Assembly: GCF_900445235.1 (NCBI RefSeq)
Contig: NZ_UFSM01000001.1
Location: 4,603,501 to 4,667,500 of the forward strand
Length of the DNA: 64,000 nt
Direction: 5' to 3'
Source: Aminobacter aminovorans
GTDB taxonomy: Bacteria > Pseudomonadota > Alphaproteobacteria > Rhizobiales > Rhizobiaceae
Shown here piece after piece: positions 53,701 through 64,000 of the stretch. The translations under genes and the position numbers were made by a program. The notes beneath the pieces are model-generated. The model searched no databases, was not told the DNA's origin, and saw only the letters and a list, made by a program, of their open reading frames with translations. Each line of letters begins with the position of its first letter. Within the stretch, counting starts at the first letter, position 1.

Positions 53701-55578
53701 TCAGTCGCCGGTGGGCGAAGAGATGACCGGCGCCACCAATGGCGAAATGAACGGTGCGCTCCACGAGCCGCCGACGAAGAACGCGGTCGGCGGCACCGTC
53801 GGTGCAACAGGGGCTGTCGTCGTCGAGGTGGAGGCAGTGATTTCCTTGGCTTCGATCGCACCCGAGAGCGCGAGCCCGCGCCCGACATAAGGGACGATGC
53901 CGGTCAGCCAGATGCGGCTGGTGGGGGTGCGGGCCTCGGCCTTGTCTATCCTGGCAACGCCGTTGGAAATCGTCGCCTTCAGCTCGACGCCGTCGACCGG
54001 TAGCGTGCCGCCGGATACTTCGTCGAGAGAGAAGAAGCCCCGGCCGGCCGTGCGCTTGAGAAAGGCCGGCAGGTCTAGCCCGGCAATGGCGCCGACGCCG
54101 AAGGTGGCGGCGATCGAGCCGTTGGCATTCTCCAGCAGCGTGTTCCAGTTCAGGCCCGGGCCTTGGAGGATCACCGACACAGTGCCACGGCCGATCGGCA
54201 CGATGTGGCTCATGCCTGCCGCCGTACCAAAGGCGCCGCCATCTATATCAGACGCCAACAGCCGCATCTCGGCCTGGGTGCCGCCCGGCTTACGGTCGAA
54301 GCGGATGCTGGCCTGAACGTTGCCGCCAAAGGCTTCGGCATCGGAAATGTCGAACGCTGCCAGACCGCCCTTGACCTGCGCCGTGGCCGCGACCTCGGCG
54401 AGTGCGATGGAACCGGCCGTGGCCTTTGTCGCCGACAGCCGGAGGTCGAGATTGATGCGGTCAGAAAAGCTGGTGTCGATCTCGGTCGTGGCCACATTGT
54501 TTGTTGGCGCCATCGGCGCGAATGACGAGGCAAACGTCATCAGGTCGAGCGTGTCGAAAGCCAGCGTGCCCGAAACAGACGGTACCGGCCCGTCGAACGA
54601 CATGTCGAGGATGCCCATGCCGGGATTGCCGTCGAGCGTGACCTGTGCATTCTCGATCTTGAGGCGGGCAAGATCGCCGGTGATCTTGGAGGCAAGCGAG
54701 ATCGAGCCGACCGGGCTGCCCGGCAGGATGCCCGGCTTCGACCATTCCAGCATGCGGCGGAAGGACGGCGACACGATCTTGGCCTGGCCATCGACATGCG
54801 CGTCGGGGCCCATGTCGATGGTGCCGTCGAACGAGGCTTCGACCGGCGCCGACTTCAACGAAGCGACGATCGGCGCCTCACCACCGGCAAACAGCATCAG
54901 CGGGCGCGGTGACGACAGTTCAAGCGCCACCTGCTCGCCATGCCAGACACCTGTCGCGGTCAGCTTGCCCGCCTTGTTCAGCGCCGGCAGGCTGGCCTTG
55001 CCGGTGAGATCGGTCAGGATCTCGTCCTCGCCCTCGTCGGAAACGGCCACGACTCGGCCGTCGATGAATTCGACAGCACCGAACTCATCAGCGGGCAGTG
55101 CGCTGAGATCGGGCTCCATCGGATTCGACGCGACAGTGGCGCGGGCACGCTCGATGGCGCGGCTGAGACGCCCGCCGCTCGAATGCGGCATCTCCACGCC
55201 GCCATCGGCAAGGCGCTTCAGGCGCAGTGTCGGCCGGATGAAATGCGCGTCGGAGAAATCGACATTGCCACTCAGCGCCGAAAGCGCCGAAAGCTCTATC
55301 TCGACGCGTTCGGCCTCGATGACCGGCGAGCCCTGCTCGTCATCCCAGTCGGTCAAGGTCACGTCGGTCAGGGTAGCGCGGAACACCGGCCAGATTTCGA
55401 TGTCGGGCGTTCCCTCGATCGACACGCGGAAGCCGCTCCACGCGCTCATCTCGAAGGCGATGCGGTCCTTGACGATCTGTGTGGAAGCGATGAACGGCAC
55501 TGCGGCAACCGTAGCGGCGATCAGGACGATGAGTCCTGCAATCGCCCAGATGCTGCGCCTGAACAGTGGTGATGGCAT
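53701..55578 (-). CDS. AsmA-family protein
   Basis: 625 residues. One N-terminal membrane segment (FRRSIWAIAGLIVLIAATVA) then a long periplasmic repetitive beta domain with AsmA family patterns (MSAWSGFRVSIEGTPDIEIW near the start; GSIAATFGVGAIAGLDLPA towards the C-terminus). AsmA-like proteins are elongated phospholipid-transport or outer-membrane assembly factors. ATG 55578 starts the hydrophobic segment; an open frame upstream is not used. Opposite strand of xseA and acetoacetate-CoA ligase. Confidence 0.9.
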   Translation of the reverse strand: MPSPLFRRSIWAIAGLIVLIAATVAAVPFIASTQIVKDRIAFEMSAWSGFRVSIEGTPDIEIWPVFRATLTDVTLTDWDDEQGSPVIEAERVEIELSALSALSGNVDFSDAHFIRPTLRLKRLADGGVEMPHSSGGRLSRAIERARATVASNPMEPDLSALPADEFGAVEFIDGRVVAVSDEGEDEILTDLTGKASLPALNKAGKLTATGVWHGEQVALELSSPRPLMLFAGGEAPIVASLKSAPVEASFDGTIDMGPDAHVDGQAKIVSPSFRRMLEWSKPGILPGSPVGSISLASKITGDLARLKIENAQVTLDGNPGMGILDMSFDGPVPSVSGTLAFDTLDLMTFASSFAPMAPTNNVATTEIDTSFSDRINLDLRLSATKATAGSIALAEVAATAQVKGGLAAFDISDAEAFGGNVQASIRFDRKPGGTQAEMRLLASDIDGGAFGTAAGMSHIVPIGRGTVSVILQGPGLNWNTLLENANGSIAATFGVGAIAGLDLPAFLKRTAGRGFFSLDEVSGGTLPVDGVELKATISNGVARIDKAEARTPTSRIWLTGIVPYVGRGLALSGAIEAKEITASTSTTTAPVAPTVPPTAFFVGGSWSAPFISPLVAPVISSPTGD

Positions 55579-55760
55579 GTTGCCCTTGTGCCGCCCGTGC
55601 TGCGCCGTTGTGGCTAACGGGTGTAACCGAGTAACGCGGCATTTCAAGTCTTTGTGGCCATGCGATGACGTTTGCGCACAGCGCAATGGCGCTAATCGAC
55701 ATTTCCTTGATCTGCTGCAGTGCGACATGCATAACCATGCGCGTTCTGGGAGAGATGCCG

Positions 55761-57719
<1,959 letters not shown>

Positions 57720-57838
57720 GACGCGGCATGCTTAACGAAACGTAACCGCCAAATTTACCTAGACTTCAGGAGTGGTACACTTTCGTAAATTTTTCATCAC
57801 TGGAGTAAGGTGCTGTTAAGGTTCGACCCTGATAGTCG

Positions 57839-57951
57839 TTATCAACTTGAGGGAGAAATCCCTTTCCTCATCTCTGAGGATAGCCAGTTCAGCTCAAGTC
57901 CCCGTTGAAACAGCATCTACCTTAAGGGCGCCCGAGTGGCGCCTTTTTCTT
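57839..57951 (+). ncRNA. Probable trans-acting small RNA (alphaproteobacterial sRNA, suhB/MmgR or AbcR-like candidate)
   Basis: A non-coding stretch downstream of acetoacetate-CoA ligase, with a clear RNA architecture: closing stem ACTTGAG (57845-57851)/CTCAAGT (57893-57899), inside it GGGA-gaaa-TCCC and CCTCA-tctc-TGAGG hairpins, a pyrimidine-rich single-stranded CCTTTCC stretch, then a Rho-independent terminator (57927-57948). No ORF crosses it. The layout resembles Rhizobiales Hfq-binding sRNAs of the suhB/MmgR or AbcR classes; which one I cannot decide. The start is estimated from the base of the closing stem. Confidence 0.6.
57927..57948 (+). terminator. Rho-independent terminator of the small RNA
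   Basis: GGCGCC, loop CGAGT, GGCGCC, then TTTTT followed by C and TTT. Perfect 6-bp GC stem with U-tract; reads rightward only. Confidence 0.9.
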
Positions 57952-57971
57952 TAGCCTGGTCTAAAAAGAAC

Positions 57972-59699
57972 TTAGAGTGACGCCTCTGCGTCGCGCACCA
58001 GTGCACCCGAAAGCAGCACCACCGGCACCATGGCGGTGATGATGATGACGATTGCGGACACTGCGCCCTCTTCCGGCACACCGCGCGAGGCGTTTTCATA
58101 GACATGCGTCGCAAGCGTGCTGAAGCCGAAGGGCCTGAGCAGGATGGTTGCCGACAATTCCTTGACGGTATCGACGAAGACGAGGACAGCAGCCGTCAGG
58201 ATCGCCGGCTTGAGCAATGGCAACAGCACGCTGGTGGCACTCTGCGCCGGCGTCTTGCCGAGACTGCGCGCGGCTTCGTCGAGGCTGCCGGGCAGCTTTT
58301 CCATGCCGGAGCGTACCGCACCCTCCGCAAGGGCGACGAAGCGGATGGTGCAGGCGATGATCACCGCAGCGGCCGAACCGGTGAGCAGCAGCCCGGTCGA
58401 GAAGCCGAGCCAGGCGCGCGCGAAGGCATCGAGCGAATTGTCGAAGCGCGCCAAAACGAACAGCAGGCCCAGACCAAGGATGCCGCCGGGAAGCGCATAG
58501 CCGACCGAGGCAAGCCGCACAGTGGCAGCCATGGCGCGACCTTTCGACAGGCGCTGGGCATTGAGCAGGAACAGCGCAATGACGACGGTGAAGGTGGCGG
58601 TCAGCGACGCCGTCATCAGGCTGTTGAGGAATGCGCTGGCCACATCGGGCGAGACGAACTGCTCGAGCCGGCGTGATGCATATTGGCCGAAGATGGTGAT
58701 CGGCACGCCGAAGCCGCTGAATATCGGCAGCGACACGGCGGCAGGCAGGGCAAAGCGCCTCCATCCCTTGAGCGCGGTGCGCGGCGGGTGGACCTTGAGA
58801 TGTGTGCCGCGCCCGGAATGAAAGCGCTGGCGTCGGCGCGCCCATTGCTCGGCGACGAGCAGAAGCAGGACAAGCACCAGCATCAGGATAGCGATCTGCG
58901 CGCCGCCTTCGAGGCTGCCGCGGTTGAGCCATGTGGTGTAGACGGCGACCGTCAGCGTGCGGACGCCGAAATACTCGGCGGCGCCGATGTCGTTGATCGT
59001 CTCCATCAGCACCAGGGCAACACCGGCAACGATGGCCGGCCGCGCCACGGGCAGAAGCACGCGCCAGAACACGCGCGCCGGCGACGCGCCGAGCGTACGC
59101 GCGACGTCGGCGATGTTGCGGCCCTGCATCAGGAAGACGATGCGGGTGGTGAGATAGACGTAGGGATAGAGCACCGAGGCGAGCACGAAGGCCGTGCCCC
59201 AGGTCGAGCGGATGTCGGGAAACCAGTAATCGCGGATCGTCTGGAAACCGAAAATTGCGCGAACCAGGCTCTGCACCGGCCCCTGGTAATGGAAGAACTC
59301 GCCAAAGGCATAAGCCGCGAGATAAGGCGGCACGGCAAGCGGCAGCACCAGCGCCCAGGACAGGATGCGGCGGAAGGGGAAATCATACGCGACAACCGCC
59401 CAGGCGCAGGCGACGCCGGCAATCGATGTGAGCGCCGCGACCATGGCCAGCAGCGCCAGCGTCGTGCGCGTGGCGCCAGGCAGTACGTTGGTAATCAGAT
59501 GTGGCCAGTCCTCGCCGGTGCCGGAGAGTGCCACAAAGGCCAGCGACAGCACCGGCAGGATGACGACGATGCCGACGGCGAGCGCGAGCGTGCCGATCAG
59601 CGGATGGCGCAGGCGCCTGACGGGCAAGGCGCGGGCGTTCGCGGCTGACGCCACGTCTGCAATCCCCGAACCTGCTCCGCCTGTCGTCGGCAAGGGCAC
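57972..59699 (-). CDS. fbpB: Iron(III) ABC transporter permease
   Basis: 575 residues, two fused permease halves of about 280 residues each with about 12 membrane segments. Both EAA loops are visible: DVARTLGASPARVFWRVLLP in the first half and EAARSLGKTPAQSATSVLLP in the second. The AfuB/FbpB type imports ferric iron delivered by FbpA and works with an ATPase (FbpC), which is not in the window. fbpA lies upstream, with a weak hairpin between them that may lower expression of the permease. Confidence 0.95.
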   Translation of the reverse strand: MPLPTTGGAGSGIADVASAANARALPVRRLRHPLIGTLALAVGIVVILPVLSLAFVALSGTGEDWPHLITNVLPGATRTTLALLAMVAALTSIAGVACAWAVVAYDFPFRRILSWALVLPLAVPPYLAAYAFGEFFHYQGPVQSLVRAIFGFQTIRDYWFPDIRSTWGTAFVLASVLYPYVYLTTRIVFLMQGRNIADVARTLGASPARVFWRVLLPVARPAIVAGVALVLMETINDIGAAEYFGVRTLTVAVYTTWLNRGSLEGGAQIAILMLVLVLLLLVAEQWARRRQRFHSGRGTHLKVHPPRTALKGWRRFALPAAVSLPIFSGFGVPITIFGQYASRRLEQFVSPDVASAFLNSLMTASLTATFTVVIALFLLNAQRLSKGRAMAATVRLASVGYALPGGILGLGLLFVLARFDNSLDAFARAWLGFSTGLLLTGSAAAVIIACTIRFVALAEGAVRSGMEKLPGSLDEAARSLGKTPAQSATSVLLPLLKPAILTAAVLVFVDTVKELSATILLRPFGFSTLATHVYENASRGVPEEGAVSAIVIIITAMVPVVLLSGALVRDAEASL

Positions 59700-59774
59700 T
59701 TTCCCGTCCTTTGTGCCTACGCATCATGCTGTCCGAAGATCGATGCCGATTCTCGGGCCGATGCGCCAATGCAG

Positions 59775-59803
59775 AAAAGCCGGACCGATCGCCCGGCCCG
59801 GCT
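59775..59803 (-). terminator. Weak hairpin between fbpA and fbpB
   Basis: On the minus strand: AGCCGGGCC, 8-base loop, GGTCCGGCT, then TTTTC. One mismatch in the 9-bp stem and short T-tract, so it may act as a partial terminator that lowers fbpB expression relative to fbpA. Confidence 0.55.
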
Positions 59804-59828
59804 CTTCCTCAGTTCATGTACCCGACTA

Positions 59829-60875
59829 TCAGCTGCTCGGGCCGTCGTCGAGACCGACGCGGTCGACCATCTCTGACGCTGCCTTGCGGCCCTTGGCGAT
59901 GTCGACCAGCGGCAGCGTGTCCGCCTTCAGCTCGCCGAACGCCTTGACCGTCTCGGACGGCTCCAGGCCCGGCTCGACCGGATATTCGTAGTTCTTCTCG
60001 GCGTAGACCTGCTGCGCCTTGTGGCTGGCCAGGAAGCGGATCAGCTTGACGGCGTTGTCACGGTTCGGCGCGTTCTTGGCGAGTGCTGCACCCGAAATAT
60101 TGACGTGGGTCAGGCCGTTCTCGAAGGTTGGGAACAGCACGTTGATGGCGTTGCCCCATTCCTTTTCCTTCGGGTCCTTCTCGTTGTTGCGCATCAGACC
60201 GACATAGTAGGTGTTGCCGATGGCGATGTCGCACTCACCGGCTGCAATGGCGCCGGCCTGCGGACGGTCGCCGCCGTCAGGCTTCTTGGCGAGGTTGGCC
60301 TTGAGGCCCTTCATCCACTCTTCGGTCTTTTCCGGACCCCAGTGAGCTATGGCAGCCGAGAACAGCGCGAGGTTGTAGTCGTGCTGGCCCGAGCGCATGC
60401 AGATCTTGCCCTTCCACTTGGGATCGGCGAGCTCGGCATAGGTGATCGCCGTGTCCTTGACGCGCTCTTTCGAGGCATAGATCACGCGGGCGCGCTTGGT
60501 GACGCCAAACCAGTTACCTTCCGGATCGCGATACTCGACCGGCAACAGCTTGTTGATTTCCTCGTCGACCAGCGGCTGGGTAACGCCCTTTTCCTTGGCC
60601 GAGGTTAGGCGGGCGATGTCGACGGTCATGATGACGTCGGCGGGCGAATTGGCGCCCTCGGCCAGAACGCGCTCCTCAAGACCCTTGTCGAGGAACAGCA
60701 CTTCAGTCTTGATGCCGGTCTCGGCCGTGAAGGCTTCGAGAACGGGCTTGATCAGATCGGGCTGGCGATAGGTGTAGATGTTCACGACGCCATCGGCGAG
60801 CGCCGAGGTGGTGAAGAGTGCGGCAATGGCAAGCGCACCGCCTGCAATGGCCGACCTGGCGTTTCCAATCTTCAT
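59829..60875 (-). CDS. fbpA: Iron(III) ABC transporter periplasmic-binding protein
   Basis: 348 residues with a signal peptide (SAIAGGALAIAALFTTSALA) and the ferric-binding-protein fold: VVNIYTYRQPDLIKPVLEAF at the mature start, ADVIMTVDIARL, and the tyrosine-rich iron site IAIGNTYYVGLMRNNEKDPK (tandem Tyr). It captures Fe3+ in the periplasm for FbpB. ATG 60875 has AGGAGAGAG upstream. Its upstream region holds a perfect Irr-type ICE motif (61002-61018) and a RirA-type IRO motif (60961-60975), so expression is expected to follow iron status. Confidence 0.96.
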   Translation of the reverse strand: MKIGNARSAIAGGALAIAALFTTSALADGVVNIYTYRQPDLIKPVLEAFTAETGIKTEVLFLDKGLEERVLAEGANSPADVIMTVDIARLTSAKEKGVTQPLVDEEINKLLPVEYRDPEGNWFGVTKRARVIYASKERVKDTAITYAELADPKWKGKICMRSGQHDYNLALFSAAIAHWGPEKTEEWMKGLKANLAKKPDGGDRPQAGAIAAGECDIAIGNTYYVGLMRNNEKDPKEKEWGNAINVLFPTFENGLTHVNISGAALAKNAPNRDNAVKLIRFLASHKAQQVYAEKNYEYPVEPGLEPSETVKAFGELKADTLPLVDIAKGRKAASEMVDRVGLDDGPSS

Positions 60876-60960
60876 TTCTCTCTCCTGGCCAAAGGGGGCA
60901 AATTCCCTCAGGGAACACGTGGCAGCCTCGAATTCGAGACTGTCTCCCCTATGGTCATCG

Positions 60961-60975
60961 TGACTCTTGCGGTCA
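60961..60975. promoter_or_regulatory. Candidate RirA IRO box (TGA-N9-TCA)
   Basis: TGACTCTTGCGGTCA matches the IRO box used by RirA in rhizobia, 86 bases before the fbpA ATG. The motif is short and could occur by chance, but its place in an iron-transport promoter supports it. Confidence 0.5.
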
Positions 60976-61001
60976 AGTTTAAAGGTCAGCCATATCAATA
61001 G

Positions 61002-61018
61002 TTTAGAAAGCTTCTAAA
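61002..61018. promoter_or_regulatory. Irr control element (ICE)
   Basis: TTTAGAAAGCTTCTAAA is an exact match to the TTTAGAA-N3-TTCTAAA ICE motif bound by Irr in Rhizobiales, extended one more base-pair on each side. It lies 127 bases upstream of fbpA and 106 bases from the 3' end of the kinase gene. Confidence 0.85.
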
Positions 61019-61123
61019 CTGGAGCATTTTGCACCGGATTCAATGGCTTGTTCGACAATTTCTAACAGTCGCATGGCTTGTTCACGAAAATGTGCGAAAA
61101 TGCCGCACCTCGCTAACAACCAA

Positions 61124-64000
61124 CTACTCGGCAAGGACGCGCGTCGAAGGGAAAGTCACCTCGAAAAGCGTACCCTCACCGGGTGTCGATGCGATGGCAA
61201 AGCGGGCACGATTGGCTTCGACCATGGCCTTGGTCAGCGGCAGTCCGAGACCGGTTCCGTCGCCACGCGAGCGCTTCAGCGAATTGATCTGCTTGAACGG
61301 CTTCAGCGCCTGCTCGATCTCGGCCTGGCTCATGCCGATGCCGGTATCGCGCACTCGCATGACGATATCGCCCGAACTCTCGTAAGAGGTTGAGACGATG
61401 ACCTGACCACCGGCCTGGGTGTAGCGCACGGCATTGGACAGGACGTTGAGCGCGATCTGGCGGATCGAGCGCCGGTCGGCGACGATCTCCGGCAAGCGCG
61501 AGGCAAAGCTCGAGCGAATGATGACGCGCTCGCGATTGGCCTGCGGCTGCATCATCGCGACAGTCTCGGCCAGCGTGTCGTTGAGCGACACCGCCTCGTA
61601 GTCCATCTCCTGCTGGCCGGCCTCTATCTTGGAAATGTCGAGCAGGTCGTTGACGAGCGACAGCACGTGGTTGCCGGAGCGGTTGATGTCGCGCAGGTAG
61701 TCGCGGTAGCGGTCGTTGGCGACCGGGCCGAACTTTTCGTCGACCATCAGTTCGGAAAAACCAATGATGGCGTTGAGCGGTGTGCGGATCTCGTGGCTGA
61801 TGCGGGCGAGGAAATCGGTCTTCTGCGACGACGACCGCTCGGCCACGGCGCGCGCCTGGGTCAGCTCTTCCTCGGCACGCTTCCACTGGGTGATGTCGCG
61901 GACCACGGCACAGAAGCCGCTGTCGTTGGGCAAGCGGCCGATGGTCATGAACAGTGGAATGAAGCGGCCCTGCGATTCACGGCCGATGACCTCACGGCCA
62001 TCATTGAGCACGCTGGCGACGCCATGTTCGGAAAGCCCGACGAGATAGTCGCGCGCGGCGCGCTGGCTCTCGATGGCGAACAGCGAATAGAACGGCTTGC
62101 CGGTGACCTCGTCGCTGTCGAAACCGAACAGGGCCTCGGCCGGACGGCTGATCGAACGGATAGCGCCGTCGCGGTCGATCAGCACGACGCCATCTGTGGC
62201 GGTGTCGATGATCGTGCGCATTTCGGCGAGGCGCTCTTCGAGTTCGGCCACCTGCTCGACGGCACCTTCGACATCATCGTCAGCGCTGATGCGTCGGACG
62301 ACCAGCATCAGCGCCTTGCCGTCCTGCCAAGGCACCGAGCGCAGCACCGCCTCGATGGGGAACTCCTCGCCGTCGCGGGTCTTCAATCTGAGATCGTGGT
62401 CGGAACCGGGCTCGTCACCATAGCTCTCGGCGAACAGGGCATCGAGGCCGCCTGCCCGCGCCAGATCGTCGACCGAGCCGTAGCCGGTCAGGTCGAGGAA
62501 CTCGGCATTGGCGTAATGCAGCACGTCGCCGGCATGGATCAGCACCGGCACCGGCAGCTGTTCCAGGATAGGCGCATCGACATGCGTATCGCGTCCGGCG
62601 GCGAAGGACGGAATGACGTCTTCGGCACGTAGTGGCGGCTTTTCCGGCTGCTCGCGTTCGATCTCGATCTGCTCGACGACGGGCTCGACAGGCCGCACTG
62701 ACGAAAGCGACACGATTTCCGCGCTCTCGAAGGGAGTCGGTAGGGCCACGTCCCTCGTCGCCGGTTCCTCGGCAACTTTCGCCCCGAGCGGCTCCGGCTC
62801 TCCGGCTGTACGCGCGGACTCGGGGGCCTCTGCTGCTGTCGGCTCATGCTCGGCCGTTTCCGCAGCCGCCGCTTCCGCATAGGCGGCGATCTCGGCCGAG
62901 GCGGCCTCACCGTTATTTTCCGAAATGGGCTTCTCCGCTGCCGAGGCCTCGACTGTCTCGCCGGCTGCGGCCTGCTGCCTTGCCGCGACGATCTCGTGTG
63001 CCCGCTTGAGCTTTTCGCCGATCTCGCGGAAGGCGCTGCGCTCGGTGCTGGAAAGGCCCTTGCCGTTGGCAGGCTCCTCGTTCGCTGTCAGCCGATGCTC
63101 GGCCAGGCGGATCACCTTGTCGGAATAGCGCCGATCATGCCTGCGATCGATCTCCAGGGCCGGCACTTCGCCCGCAAAGGGGTCGTCTATGTTGCTTGGT
63201 TCTGCAGCACGGCTGGGCTCGACAGGACGAGGTTCTGCAAGCTCGATCTCAGCGTCTCCAGCTTCTGGCGCCGTCACGGCTGGTTCACCACCTGGGAGCC
63301 CTGAAGCGGTCGGTTCGACCGCAACGGGTTCTGCAGTTGTTGGTTCGACGGCAACCGGTGCTGCAGCGGACCGGTCCTCGCCCACGCCAGCCTGCTGCCC
63401 GACATGTTCCGGATGCTTGCCGTTGGGAACCAGCGCCAGCCCGATGCGCTCGTGGTCGACGACGGCCTCGCCGGGTCGTGCTACGCCAAAGCCGCGAAAA
63501 CCTTCGAAGCTGCGGTCGCGGCCATAGACCGGCAATGCGGCAAGGTCGACCGGGATACGCCTGTCGGTGCCGGCAACCGGCCAGAGCACCGAGCGGCCGG
63601 ACCACGTGTCACGGCGTTGCAAAAGACCTGCGATCTCACCTGACGGGTCGAGCTCGAAGGTGGTCGAGACATCCTGAAAACGGCGGCCGACGACGTCCGC
63701 CGCATGGTCGCCGACAACGGCCGCGAATTCAGGCGAAATGGCGCTGAAACGGCCTTCTGCGTCGGTGCGCCAGACAAAGCGGACAGGTGCAGTCGAACGG
63801 TCCGGTGCCGGCCTTGATGGCGCTGGCTGCGACGGCGCGGGCTTTGCGGCCACAGGTGCTTCAGTTGCCACAGCAGCCTTTTCCGAAGCCTGCAGAACGT
63901 CAGCCGATTTGGCAACCGACTCTGGCGAGGATGTCGTCTGTGCGACCTGCTCTGGCGGCGTAACCGGCTGGACAACCGCCTCCGCCTCGGAGACCGGCGC
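61124..64000 (-). CDS. PAS-domain sensor histidine kinase, PdhS/CbrA-like (5' end beyond window)
   Basis: At least 958 residues; the frame is still open at base 64000. A long Ala/Pro/Glu-rich low-complexity region lies between PAS-like segments (one near PVRFVWRTDAEGRFSAISPE, another containing AEALFGFDSDEVTGKPFYSL), then a HisKA box (FLARISHEIRTPLNAIIGFS) and HATPase (NVLSNAVRYTQAGGQVIVST; DTGIGMSQAEIE; GTGLGLPLTKAMVEANRARF). The H-box downstream text (LMVDEKFGPVANDRYRDYLR) and ending TRVLAE fit the PdhS/CbrA group that phosphorylates DivK in Rhizobiales cell-cycle control. No hydrophobic span is seen in the visible part. Confidence 0.88.
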   Translation of the reverse strand, partial: APVSEAEAVVQPVTPPEQVAQTTSSPESVAKSADVLQASEKAAVATEAPVAAKPAPSQPAPSRPAPDRSTAPVRFVWRTDAEGRFSAISPEFAAVVGDHAADVVGRRFQDVSTTFELDPSGEIAGLLQRRDTWSGRSVLWPVAGTDRRIPVDLAALPVYGRDRSFEGFRGFGVARPGEAVVDHERIGLALVPNGKHPEHVGQQAGVGEDRSAAAPVAVEPTTAEPVAVEPTASGLPGGEPAVTAPEAGDAEIELAEPRPVEPSRAAEPSNIDDPFAGEVPALEIDRRHDRRYSDKVIRLAEHRLTANEEPANGKGLSSTERSAFREIGEKLKRAHEIVAARQQAAAGETVEASAAEKPISENNGEAASAEIAAYAEAAAAETAEHEPTAAEAPESARTAGEPEPLGAKVAEEPATRDVALPTPFESAEIVSLSSVRPVEPVVEQIEIEREQPEKPPLRAEDVIPSFAAGRDTHVDAPILEQLPVPVLIHAGDVLHYANAEFLDLTGYGSVDDLARAGGLDALFAESYGDEPGSDHDLRLKTRDGEEFPIEAVLRSVPWQDGKALMLVVRRISADDDVEGAVEQVAELEERLAEMRTIIDTATDGVVLIDRDGAIRSISRPAEALFGFDSDEVTGKPFYSLFAIESQRAARDYLVGLSEHGVASVLNDGREVIGRESQGRFIPLFMTIGRLPNDSGFCAVVRDITQWKRAEEELTQARAVAERSSSQKTDFLARISHEIRTPLNAIIGFSELMVDEKFGPVANDRYRDYLRDINRSGNHVLSLVNDLLDISKIEAGQQEMDYEAVSLNDTLAETVAMMQPQANRERVIIRSSFASRLPEIVADRRSIRQIALNVLSNAVRYTQAGGQVIVSTSYESSGDIVMRVRDTGIGMSQAEIEQALKPFKQINSLKRSRGDGTGLGLPLTKAMVEANRARFAIASTPGEGTLFEVTFPSTRVLAE

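Overview
The window is a high-GC alphaproteobacterial chromosome segment. It is most like a Phyllobacteriaceae member such as Mesorhizobium or Aminobacter. The evidence is the hisS-hisZ-hisG cluster, a perfect Irr-type iron box upstream of fbpA, RIME1-like intergenic palindromes, an acetoacetyl-CoA ligase close to an fbpAB iron importer and a PdhS/CbrA-like kinase, and a guaA 3' end that borders decayed conjugation genes. No rRNA, tRNA or CRISPR array was seen.

Layout. 1-6.8 kb: a truncated flavin monooxygenase, a soluble globin-type chemoreceptor, a GPH sugar-type transporter with two small secreted proteins, and a HisKA_2 kinase with a lone receiver protein. 6.8-15.4 kb is accessory in character. 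It begins with an integrase fragment and a broken IS91 transposase. A LysR gene follows, then five same-strand envelope genes (small secreted protein, L,D-transpeptidase, M13 metallopeptidase, lipoprotein, PliG-like/SH3 protein), and the stretch ends in trbF/trbG debris against the 3' end of guaA. 15.4-28 kb is mostly core: guaA, a MarR pair, mtnN, tspO, an RsmB-type methyltransferase, katG/oxyR and hisG-hisZ-hisS. Two RIME1-like repeats lie here.

28-42 kb: tag, two further L,D-transpeptidases around an unusual FolD paralogue, then the glycolate oxidase operon glcD-(ASCH protein)-(DUF559)-glcE-(membrane protein)-glcF. The operon is interrupted by a DUF559 nuclease gene bracketed by inverted copies of a repeat. 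A FadR-type regulator gene nearby shares an operator-like palindrome with glcD. 42-52 kb: a glutamine amidotransferase, rsmE, a TetR/hydrolase pair, gshA, a DUF937 protein with repeated motifs, AraC/VOC/DoxX genes and a DUF1127/LysR pair. 52-64 kb: xseA, an AsmA-like protein, acetoacetate-CoA ligase, a probable small RNA with its terminator, fbpB, fbpA with ICE and IRO iron boxes, and the C-terminal part of a large PAS histidine kinase that runs off the right edge.

The candidates I consider most worth checking are the repeat-bracketed DUF559 unit inside the glc operon, the FolD paralogue lacking two catalytic residues, the decayed mobile island abutting guaA, the 23-codon leader ORF upstream of katG, and the sRNA locus at 57.8 kb. 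All function calls rest on reading the sequence and remembered family features; no database search was run.
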